DNA of 55,005 nucleotides, from positions 1 to 55,005 of the forward strand of contig CAAGGJ010000046.1 of the NCBI GenBank assembly GCA_900769345.1, written 5' to 3'. The position numbers and the translations under genes were made by a program. Positions 26,110 through 33,640 of the stretch are shown piece by piece; position 1 is the stretch's first letter; every line of letters begins with the position of its first letter. This DNA is from Bacteroidales bacterium. Its GTDB lineage: Bacteria; Bacteroidota; Bacteroidia; Bacteroidales; Muribaculaceae. The notes below the pieces were generated by a model. That model was not told the origin of the DNA. It did not search any database and worked only from the letters and a program-made list of their open reading frames with translations.

Positions 26110-26152
26110 AGGCGTGTCGGAATACAAATTATTTCGACACGCCTCTTTTTTT
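26110..26152 (+). terminator. Terminator of pgk
   Basis: A 10-base stem (26110-26119 with 26135-26144) is followed by CTTTTTTT. Confidence 0.9.
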
Positions 26153-26408
26153 GCCTTTATAGGTGCGGCATTAACTTTTATTATACCATATCAAGCCTAT
26201 TCTACCACTTTTATAGCAGAATTATCATCACTTTGTAGGCTTTATTCTAAAATTTATGACTATATTTGTACACGGTTTTATATCTGCCGTTTAGAGCAGC
26301 GAAATACCATATTTATTAGCAACAAACACCTATTGAATAATACCTATTTGCATAAACTTATTCAATGGACTACAATAACTTAAGTTACTATATATTTTAA
26401 AACAAATT
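26153..26408. other. Intergenic region before mutA
   Basis: No gene is visible. TATATTTG at 26261-26268 is the likely -7 element of mutAB. The 140-base leader that follows contains a perfect 8-base inverted repeat, TTGAATAA (26333-26340) and TTATTCAA (26358-26365), of unknown role. It is too short for a cobalamin riboswitch. Confidence 0.5.
26261..26268 (+). promoter_or_regulatory. -7 element of mutAB
   Basis: TATATTTG matches the consensus. The nearest TTTG (26232-26235) is 25 bases upstream, longer than usual. Confidence 0.5.
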
Positions 26409-28253
26409 ATGGCACAAAACAAAGAAAAATTGTTTGACCAATTTGCACCCAACACCAAACAGGAATGGATCGACAAAGTTACTGCCGACCTAAAGGGCGC
26501 CGACTTCAACAAGAAGCTCGTTTGGCGAACAAACGAAGGCTTCAATGTTCAGCCAATGTATCGCGCTGAAGACATTAAGGACTTCAAAACAACCGATTCT
26601 CTTCCCGGAGAATTTCCTTACGTGAGAGGCACTCGTACCGACAACAATTGGTACATTCGTGAAGACATCGTGGTAGAAGACGCCAAGGCAGCAAATGCCG
26701 AAGCTCTCGACCTCCTTGAAAAGGGCATCACTTCACTTGGTTTCGTTATGAAAATCGATGCTACAAAAGAAGTTATCGCTACCCTTCTACACGACATCGA
26801 CATCACAAAGGTCGAAATCAACTTCCGCGGCTGTCCTAACAAGGCTGTAGTAACCGCTAAGGCTCTCGCCGAATATTTAAAGGACTTCGATGCACTCGAT
26901 GCCATCAAGGGAGCTATCGAATTCGACCCATTCAAGCGTCAACTCAAGCACGGCAAACCATTCCCTAAGGACATCAAGGAATTGGCAGTTGAGCTATTCG
27001 AAGCTGCTAAGGAAATGCCTAATCTTCGCTTGTTTACCGTCGACTCTAATTTGCTTTGCAACGCCGGTGCTTATATCTATCAAGAACTCGGCTATGCTCT
27101 TGCTTGGGGTGCCGAATGGATGAACATCCTTACTGATGCAGGCATTTCGGCCGACGATGCTGCAAAGCGAATCAAGTTCAATATGGGTATCTCTACCAAC
27201 TACTTCATGGAACTTGCAAAATTCCGCGCAGCTCGCATGCTTTGGGCTCAAATAGTGAAGCAATATGCTCCTAAGTGCAAGTGCTCTTGCAAGATTGCTG
27301 TTCATGCTATCACTTCCGAATTCAACCAAACCATCTTCGACGCTCACGTCAACTTGCTTCGCTCTCAAACCGAAGCTATGTCGGCTGCACTTGCCGGTGT
27401 TGACTCTATCACAGTGGTTCCTTTCGACAAGCAATACAAGCAACCGGATGAGTTCTCTAAGCACTTGGCTCGCAACCAACAACTCCTTCTTATGGAAGAA
27501 AGCCATTTGAACAAGGTGGTTGACCCTGCAGGCGGTTCTTACTATATAGAAACCCTCACATTGTCGATAGCCGAACAAGCTTGGAAGCTATTCCTCGACT
27601 GCGAAGACAAGGGCGGATTTAATGCTCTTCTCGAAGAAGGCGCCGTTCAAAAGGACGTTAACGCTACTGCCGAAAAGCGTCACACCGACGTGGCTCGCCG
27701 CAAAGAACAACTCCTTGGCACCAACCAATTCCCTAACTTCAACGAGACTGCCGCAAGCAAAATCGAAACTGAAGGCGAAACTTGCGGATGCGGTTGCCAA
27801 GATGGCGAAAACGCACTCAACCGCCGTCGCGCAGCAAGCGACTTCGAAGACCTTCGTCTTGCCACCGAACGTAGCGGCAAGCGTCCTAAAGTGTTTATGC
27901 TGACTATTGGCAACCTCGCTATGCGCTTGGCTCGCAGCCAATTCTCTTCTAACTTCTTCGCTTGCGCCGGTTATGAAATTATCGATAACCTCGGTTTCGA
28001 AACAGTTCAGCAAGGCGTTGACGCTGCTTTGGCTAAGGATGCCCAAATGGTGGTTATCTGCTCAAGCGACGACGAATACGAAACTCTCGCTCCAGAAGCT
28101 TTCAACTACCTCAATGGTCGCGCCGAATTTGTAGTTGCCGGTAACCCGGCTTGCACTGAGGCTCTCCAAGCTGCAGGTATCGAAAACTTCATCCATGTTC
28201 GCAGCAATGTTCTGGAAACACTAAAAGCTTTTAATGCAAAACTATTAAAGTAA
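26409..28253 (+). CDS. mutA: Methylmalonyl-CoA mutase, small (beta) subunit
   Basis: MutA partners MutB in the adenosylcobalamin-dependent rearrangement of succinyl-CoA and methylmalonyl-CoA. The 614 residues contain a mutase-type TIM barrel (about 60-430), marked by LAKFRAARMLWAQI and DPAGGSYYIETLT. A degenerate cobalamin-binding domain follows (about 490-614) and lacks the DxHxxG motif, as is usual for the non-catalytic subunit. A Cys-rich insert, ETCGCGCQDGENAL, lies near 455-468 between the two domains; I do not know it from the family. mutB follows after 9 bases. Translation-optimised codons suggest high expression, fitting a propionate/succinate fermenter. Confidence 0.95.
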   Translation: MAQNKEKLFDQFAPNTKQEWIDKVTADLKGADFNKKLVWRTNEGFNVQPMYRAEDIKDFKTTDSLPGEFPYVRGTRTDNNWYIREDIVVEDAKAANAEALDLLEKGITSLGFVMKIDATKEVIATLLHDIDITKVEINFRGCPNKAVVTAKALAEYLKDFDALDAIKGAIEFDPFKRQLKHGKPFPKDIKELAVELFEAAKEMPNLRLFTVDSNLLCNAGAYIYQELGYALAWGAEWMNILTDAGISADDAAKRIKFNMGISTNYFMELAKFRAARMLWAQIVKQYAPKCKCSCKIAVHAITSEFNQTIFDAHVNLLRSQTEAMSAALAGVDSITVVPFDKQYKQPDEFSKHLARNQQLLLMEESHLNKVVDPAGGSYYIETLTLSIAEQAWKLFLDCEDKGGFNALLEEGAVQKDVNATAEKRHTDVARRKEQLLGTNQFPNFNETAASKIETEGETCGCGCQDGENALNRRRAASDFEDLRLATERSGKRPKVFMLTIGNLAMRLARSQFSSNFFACAGYEIIDNLGFETVQQGVDAALAKDAQMVVICSSDDEYETLAPEAFNYLNGRAEFVVAGNPACTEALQAAGIENFIHVRSNVLETLKAFNAKLLK

Positions 28254-28262
28254 TTTCGACAC

Positions 28263-30413
28263 ATGAGACCAAATTTTAAAAATATAGATATAGCAACCGA
28301 AGCTTTTAATGTTGAACATAAGCCGATTGCTCAAGGCGAAAACTGGATAACTCCTGAGCTTATCCCGGTTAAGTCGATTTATACCAAAGAAGACCTCGAA
28401 GGACTCGAACACCTCGACTTCGTGTCAGGTATTCCTCCTTTCTTGAGAGGCCCGTACAGCGCTATGTATCCTTTGCGTCCTTGGACTATCCGTCAATACG
28501 CAGGATTCTCTACCGCTGCCGAATCTAACGCATTCTATCGCCGCAACTTGGCTTCAGGTCAAAAGGGCCTTTCGGTGGCTTTCGACCTTCCTACTCACCG
28601 CGGTTATGATGCCAACCACCCTCGCGTAGTAGGTGACGTGGGTAAAGCAGGCGTTTCTATCTGCTCACTCGAAGACATGAAGGTGCTTTTCGAAGGTATT
28701 CCTTTGAATAAGATGTCTGTCTCAATGACAATGAACGGAGCCGTGCTTCCCGTACTTGCATTCTACATCAACGCAGGTCTTGAACAAGGTGCTAAGCTCG
28801 AAGAAATGGCAGGTACCATCCAAAACGATATCTTGAAGGAATTTATGGTGCGCAACACCTATATCTATCCTCCTAAGTTCTCGATGAAGATTATTGCCGA
28901 CATCTTCGAATACACTTCGCAAAATATGCCTAAGTTCAACAGCATCTCTATCTCTGGCTACCACATGCAAGAAGCCGGCGCAACTGCCGATATCGAACTT
29001 GCCTATACCCTCGCCGACGGTCTTGAATACCTACGCGCCGGTATCAATGCAGGTATGAATGTCGACACTTTCGCTCCTCGCCTTTCATTCTTCTGGGCTA
29101 TCGGCATGAACTTCTTTATGGAAATCGCCAAGATGCGTGCAGCTCGTCTGCTTTGGGCTAAGATTGTGAAGAGCTTCGGCGCTCAAAACCCGAAATCGAT
29201 GGCATTGCGTACTCACTCGCAGACTTCAGGTTGGTCGCTCACCGAACAAGACCCTTACAACAATGTAGGTCGTACCTGTATCGAAGCTATGGGTGCTACT
29301 TTGGGCCACACTCAGTCACTTCACACCAACGCACTCGACGAAGCAATCGCTCTTCCTACCGATTTCTCAGCTCGTATTGCTCGTAACACTCAGATCTACA
29401 TCCAACAAGAGACCGAAATCTGCCGCGAAGTTGACCCATGGGGCGGCTCTTACTATGTAGAAGCCCTCACCAACGAAATCGCTCACAAGGCTTGGGAACA
29501 CATCCAAGAAATCGAATCGCTTGGCGGTATGGCCAAGGCTATCGAAACTGGTGTGCCTAAGATGCGTATCGAAGAAGCCGCTGCTCGCACACAAGCTCGC
29601 ATCGACTCTAAGAAGCAAACCATCGTTGGTATCAATAAGTATCGTCTTCCTAAAGAAGAAGCTATCGATATCCTCGAAATCGATAACACCGAAGTTCGCC
29701 TCTCGCAAGTGGCTCGCCTTGAAGAACTCAAGAAGAACCGCGACGAAGCAAAGGTTAAAGAAGCCCTCGAAGCTATCACCGAATGTGTTAAGACCGGCGA
29801 AGGCAACTTGCTCGACCTCGCAGTTAAGGCTGCCGGACTTCGTGCCACTTTGGGTGAAATTTCAGATGCCTGCGAAGCTGTCGTAGGCCGTTATAAAGCA
29901 GTAATCAGAACTATTTCAGGCGTGTACTCAACAGAAACAAACAACGATCCGGAATTCGAAAAAGCCAAAGCTATGGTTGCCGAATTCGCCAAGAGAGAAG
30001 GTCGCCAACCTCGTATCATGATTGCCAAGATGGGCCAAGACGGTCACGACCGTGGCGCTAAAGTGGTAGCTACAGGTTATGCCGACTGTGGATACGATGT
30101 CGACATGGGTCCTTTATTCCAAACTCCGGAAGAATCTGCTCGCCAAGCAGTTGAAAACGACGTTCACATCCTCGGCGTTTCTTCGCTTGCTGCAGGTCAC
30201 AAGACTTTGATTCCTCAAGTTATCGAAGAATTGAAGAAACTTGGTCGTGAAGACATCGTTGTGATTGCCGGTGGCGTTATCCCTGCTCAAGACTACGACT
30301 TCCTCTACAAGGCTGGCGTAGCCGCTATCTATGGCCCGGGTACTCCTATCACCAAATCGGCTATCAATATGATTGAAATCCTTAACAGCATCAACGGTTA
30401 TGACGCTGAATAA
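28263..30413 (+). CDS. mutB: Methylmalonyl-CoA mutase, large (alpha) subunit
   Basis: MutB is the catalytic subunit. The 716 residues comprise the substrate barrel (FLRGPYSAMYPLRPWTIRQYAGF near 60-82, cited by its PYSAMYPLRPWT core, and RTHSQTSGWSLTEQDPYNN mid-protein) and a C-terminal B12-binding domain. The domain carries DGHDRGAK, whose histidine (about 595) replaces the lower ligand of cobalamin, and GGVIPAQDY near the end. It is 9 bases behind mutA and ends at a 15-base-pair terminator. The pair runs toward succinyl-CoA to propionyl-CoA in Bacteroidales fermentation, or the reverse during propionate use. Confidence 0.97.
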   Translation: MRPNFKNIDIATEAFNVEHKPIAQGENWITPELIPVKSIYTKEDLEGLEHLDFVSGIPPFLRGPYSAMYPLRPWTIRQYAGFSTAAESNAFYRRNLASGQKGLSVAFDLPTHRGYDANHPRVVGDVGKAGVSICSLEDMKVLFEGIPLNKMSVSMTMNGAVLPVLAFYINAGLEQGAKLEEMAGTIQNDILKEFMVRNTYIYPPKFSMKIIADIFEYTSQNMPKFNSISISGYHMQEAGATADIELAYTLADGLEYLRAGINAGMNVDTFAPRLSFFWAIGMNFFMEIAKMRAARLLWAKIVKSFGAQNPKSMALRTHSQTSGWSLTEQDPYNNVGRTCIEAMGATLGHTQSLHTNALDEAIALPTDFSARIARNTQIYIQQETEICREVDPWGGSYYVEALTNEIAHKAWEHIQEIESLGGMAKAIETGVPKMRIEEAAARTQARIDSKKQTIVGINKYRLPKEEAIDILEIDNTEVRLSQVARLEELKKNRDEAKVKEALEAITECVKTGEGNLLDLAVKAAGLRATLGEISDACEAVVGRYKAVIRTISGVYSTETNNDPEFEKAKAMVAEFAKREGRQPRIMIAKMGQDGHDRGAKVVATGYADCGYDVDMGPLFQTPEESARQAVENDVHILGVSSLAAGHKTLIPQVIEELKKLGREDIVVIAGGVIPAQDYDFLYKAGVAAIYGPGTPITKSAINMIEILNSINGYDAE

Positions 30414-30438
30414 TTAAGGCTTAATACCCTATTATAAC

Positions 30439-30484
30439 ATAACGGAGTGGATTACAAAAAAAGAATCCACTCCGTTATTATTTT
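30439..30484. terminator. Terminator shared by convergent mutB and pyrD
   Basis: A 15-base perfect stem (30439-30453 with 30464-30478) has T-rich sequence (TATTTTG) on the plus side and AT-rich sequence on the minus side, so it may serve both genes. Confidence 0.85.
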
Positions 30485-30536
30485 GTGTGCTTATTGCACC
30501 CAACTTGCAGGTATTTTAGGTCTATTGATCCATTTA

Positions 30537-31448
30537 TTATTGCTGCATAGCTCCTATGAGCTCTTTTGCCGAGCTCATGCCATGACGATTCAAGAAATCT
30601 TCGATATAATCTATCACTTTCATGGTCACCGATGGATCGATGAAATTGGCGGTGCCAAGTTGCACTGCAGTAGCACCGGCAAGCATAAATTCCACGGCAT
30701 CGCGGCCGTTCATTATACCTCCAAGACCCACCACCGGTATATTCACTGCATTAGCCACTTGCCACACCATACGCACTGCTATCGGTCGTATGCAAGCACC
30801 CGACAGACCTCCCGTAATAGTCGACAAGTAAGGACGCATCTTCTCCACATCGATAGCCATACCGAGGAATGTATTGGTAAGCGACACAGCATCGGCACCG
30901 CAGCTTTCCACTGCACGAGCTATCTCAGTGATATCAGTCACATTTGGCGATAATTTTACTATCAAAGTGCCATCATATGCCTTTCTAACTGCATTTACCA
31001 CGCTCGATGCCCCTGCCACAGTTGTGCCAAATGCCATACCTCCCTGCTTAACATTAGGGCAAGAGATGTTGATCTCCACAGCCTTTACGCCGGCAAGAGG
31101 GTTAAGCTTTTCGCACACAGCCACATAGTCGTCGACCGACGCCCCACTGGCATTCACTATCACATTGGTGTCATACTCGAGTAGTCGCGGATAGATGTTC
31201 TCAATAAAATAGTCCACACCCTTATTCTGAAGTCCTACGGCATTGAGCATACCCGACGGTGTTTCCACCATACGCGGATAAGGATTGCCCTCGCGATGAT
31301 TGAGCGTGGTGCCTTTTACTATAAATCCACCCAAACGGTTAAGGTCAACAAAGTCTTTAAACTCTTCCCCATAACCAAATGTACCTGAAGCAGTTAGAAC
31401 AGGATTCTTCAGCTTCAAACTCCCTATTTCAACGCTTAAATCTACCAT
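30537..31448 (-). CDS. pyrD: Dihydroorotate dehydrogenase, class 1B catalytic subunit
   Basis: PyrD oxidises dihydroorotate to orotate on FMN. The 303 residues form a TIM barrel. NPVLTASGTFGYG is near the start. NISCPNVKQGG carries the catalytic cysteine that marks class 1 enzymes (about 130-140). VKLSPNVTDI and GLGGIMNGRDAVEFMLAGA bind FMN. The gene overlaps pyrK by 7 bases, so it is the NAD-linked class 1B type, which needs the PyrK electron-transfer subunit. Confidence 0.96.
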   Translation of the reverse strand: MVDLSVEIGSLKLKNPVLTASGTFGYGEEFKDFVDLNRLGGFIVKGTTLNHREGNPYPRMVETPSGMLNAVGLQNKGVDYFIENIYPRLLEYDTNVIVNASGASVDDYVAVCEKLNPLAGVKAVEINISCPNVKQGGMAFGTTVAGASSVVNAVRKAYDGTLIVKLSPNVTDITEIARAVESCGADAVSLTNTFLGMAIDVEKMRPYLSTITGGLSGACIRPIAVRMVWQVANAVNIPVVGLGGIMNGRDAVEFMLAGATAVQLGTANFIDPSVTMKVIDYIEDFLNRHGMSSAKELIGAMQQ

Positions 31449-32209
31449 TTTAATCTTTCAATATTAAACACCGGACCCTCTTTACATACACACACATTAC
31501 CTTCGGTAGTGTCTTCTACACAACACAAGCAAGCACCTATGCCGCACGCCATCACGTTTTCAAGCGACACATCGCAGGCCACACCTTTCTCGCGAGCTAT
31601 CTTTGCCACAGCCTTCATCATAGGAGCAGGACCACAGCATGAGATATGATCGAAAGTATCGGTCTTTGCAAGCACACTATGCTGCGTCACAAAGCCTTTC
31701 TCGCCCATCGACCCATCTTCGGTCATCACATATACTTCGCCATACTTGGCAAACTCGTCAAGTTCGAGCAAATCGGATGCGGAACGCGCACCGAGGAGGA
31801 ATTTTACACCCACACCCTGCTCTTGAGCTTTCTTGCCAAGGTAGAGCAGTGGGGCCACTCCTACACCGCCTCCTATAAGCAGCATTTGCTTACCCACGAT
31901 GCCAAATCCGTTGCCCAACGGCAACACTATGTTCACCACCTCTCCCTCTCGCTTCTCTATCAGCGCCGCTGTTCCCTCGCCGGCTTTGCGCACAAGAAGC
32001 CATAATTCCTGATTCTCATAGTCTACAAAATTTACCGAAATCGGTCGGCGCAAATAAGTGCTTTTAGAGTTGCTGACCTCAACTTGTACAAACTGTCCGG
32101 GCAAAATTTCAGGCAATTTGCCCTCTACCGGCACAAGTTTCAGCAGAGAATAAAGGCTCGACAAGCGATTATTCTCCTTAATTTCAAAATCGATGATATA
32201 CTTTTTCAT
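31442..32209 (-). CDS. pyrK: Dihydroorotate dehydrogenase electron-transfer subunit
   Basis: PyrK passes electrons from PyrD to NAD through FAD and a [2Fe-2S] cluster. The 255 residues have a ferredoxin-reductase-like FAD domain (YLRRPISVNFVD, about 50-61) and an NAD domain (LLIGGGVGVAPLLYLG). The four cluster cysteines lie near the C-terminus in MACGIGACLCC and NVCVCKEG. I start at MKKYIIDFEI, which matches the family; an in-frame ATG six codons upstream (32227) is the alternative. It overlaps pyrD by 7 bases and leads this two-gene operon. Confidence 0.94.
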   Translation of the reverse strand: MKKYIIDFEIKENNRLSSLYSLLKLVPVEGKLPEILPGQFVQVEVSNSKSTYLRRPISVNFVDYENQELWLLVRKAGEGTAALIEKREGEVVNIVLPLGNGFGIVGKQMLLIGGGVGVAPLLYLGKKAQEQGVGVKFLLGARSASDLLELDEFAKYGEVYVMTEDGSMGEKGFVTQHSVLAKTDTFDHISCCGPAPMMKAVAKIAREKGVACDVSLENVMACGIGACLCCVEDTTEGNVCVCKEGPVFNIERLKW

Positions 32210-32290
32210 CTCTATATATTGTTTCATTTCCTATCTACAAAACTAACAATTAATTTCCATTTCACAGCTATACATATTATATAAAATATT

Positions 32291-32321
32291 AAGCGACGAA
32301 AGAAAAAATCTTCCATCACTT
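32291..32321 (-). terminator. Terminator of the XRE regulator gene
   Basis: On the minus strand a 12-base stem with several G-U pairs closes on a six-T loop and is followed by AATATTTTATATAA. Confidence 0.5.
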
Positions 32322-32327
32322 ATCATT

Positions 32328-32882
32328 TTATTTGTTCTCAAGCACAAATTTATCGAAACTATTATCGTTGTAATATACTATAATATTCACCACTCTCTTA
32401 CCGTTTCTAACGTTCAACTGCATCGCACTATCATTAATTATATTCGGTGGGGTGGAGCGGAGGACATCGTTTTCGCGTGTCTGCGAGGCCCTTTGCATTG
32501 CCCGAACTCCCGCCTCATAATTCACCTGACTATCGGCATTAAAATCGATGGTATTCGCACGACTCACGAGAGTTGAATTATTCGATACATTATCAAACAA
32601 CGTCGCATTTTTTACATTCTCATCGAGTTGAGCACTGTTATCATTGTTCGCATTTGGACCACTAAACTCTTCCATCGGACCTTCACCAAACATAAGCCAC
32701 ATAATCGACAAAGAAGGATAAGTCTGATGTATTTTCTTTATTATCTCGTCACTGACCTTTTTATTTCGTCCGGTAAGCAATTGCGATAGGGTAGGACGGG
32801 GAATCTCACAACTATCTGCAAAAACGCTATTGGAAATTCCCTTTGAATTTAAGAATATTTTCAGGCGACTAACGATATCCAT
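32328..32882 (-). CDS. XRE-family helix-turn-helix regulator
   Basis: The 184-residue protein starts with a lambda-repressor-like HTH (about 1-60: SRLKIFLNSKGISNSVFADSC then PRPTLSQLLTGRNKKVSDEI). WLMFGEGPMEEF follows, a phrase common in Bacteroidota XRE proteins. The rest (about 75-184) is polar and Asn/Ser-rich without a recognisable domain, and ends in a short beta-rich segment (VNIIVYYNDNSFDKFVLENK). There is no catalytic LexA-type Ser-Lys pair that I can see. It has a perfect promoter and faces a 700-base spacer with several palindromes, where it might act on its own gene; that is speculation. Confidence 0.82.
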   Translation of the reverse strand: MDIVSRLKIFLNSKGISNSVFADSCEIPRPTLSQLLTGRNKKVSDEIIKKIHQTYPSLSIMWLMFGEGPMEEFSGPNANNDNSAQLDENVKNATLFDNVSNNSTLVSRANTIDFNADSQVNYEAGVRAMQRASQTRENDVLRSTPPNIINDSAMQLNVRNGKRVVNIIVYYNDNSFDKFVLENK

Positions 32883-32911
32883 GAATTTACATTTTTAAAT
32901 ATTCGCTTTTG

Positions 32912-32943
32912 CAAATATACATAATAAAGTTAAGAACAGCAAA
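32912..32943 (-). promoter_or_regulatory. Promoter of the XRE regulator
   Basis: On the minus strand TTTG (32940-32943), a 20-base spacer and TATATTTG (32912-32919) match the Bacteroidota consensus exactly. Confidence 0.85.
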
Positions 32944-33580
32944 TTTATTTTTGTAAACTTGAATTTGATTAATTTTTTCACAAAACCCACTCTATTTTTA
33001 GCGCTTTACATTCACAAATTCACCATATTAAACTACTACTATAACTACAATATGTTAACTGATTCATTTTCAATTATTTATAGTCATCTTACCAACATCC
33101 AATACTCAAACCCTAAAGCTAACCCCCAATTGCCTATACTCATACTTTAATTTTTAATATTATAGCATTGATTTATAGTAAATTACACCATTTGTAAACA
33201 AATGTTAATGCCCATTTTTGATACAATTGCATCATACCTAATTGTGAATTTCGTTTTCCCAACAGGACATCAAAATAAAAACTACCAATTACATTAATCA
33301 GCACCAACCTATTTAATTTCAGAAAGCCAAAAATTCTATCACATAACACTATTTTTATTTACAAACAACAGTTGTGGTAATTATACCATTTTACTCTATT
33401 TCGATGCTCAACTCATTTTCCTTGCAATATTTTCATCAAATCCCTATATCCATTAACAATTTTACATTCTCAGCGATTTTAAAGCAGTTAAAACCCGACA
33501 ATATTCACCACAATTAAGCTGTTATATAGCACATTACAATGTCTAATTGCACCAAAATTCACCATCCAATAATTGCGCAG
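32944..33580. other. Long AT-rich gene-free spacer with palindromes
   Basis: I see no credible gene; one 63-codon frame (32959-33150) has Asn/Tyr/Ile-rich composition typical of noise. Two perfect palindromes stand out: CATTTGTAAACAAATG (33189-33204) and TGGTAATTATACCA (33375-33388). The words TTACACCATTT and TTGCACCAAA are shared with the spacer before marC. Confidence 0.5.
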
Positions 33581-33618
33581 AAAAAAAATATGGCGGCTAT
33601 CCAAAACGGACGCCGCCT
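33581..33618 (-). terminator. Terminator of uvrA
   Basis: On the minus strand GGCGGC (33612-33617) pairs with GCCGCC (33592-33597), followed by ATATTTTTTTC. Confidence 0.85.
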
Positions 33619-33640
33619 CATCTATCTAATTTCACTGAAA

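Noticed and set aside
26270..26408. Cobalamin riboswitch before mutAB
   Set aside because: The leader is only about 140 bases and lacks a recognisable B12 box; nothing supports it.
32959..33150. 63-codon frame in the AT-rich spacer
   Set aside because: Asn/Tyr/Ile-rich composition expected of random AT-rich DNA; no promoter or family.
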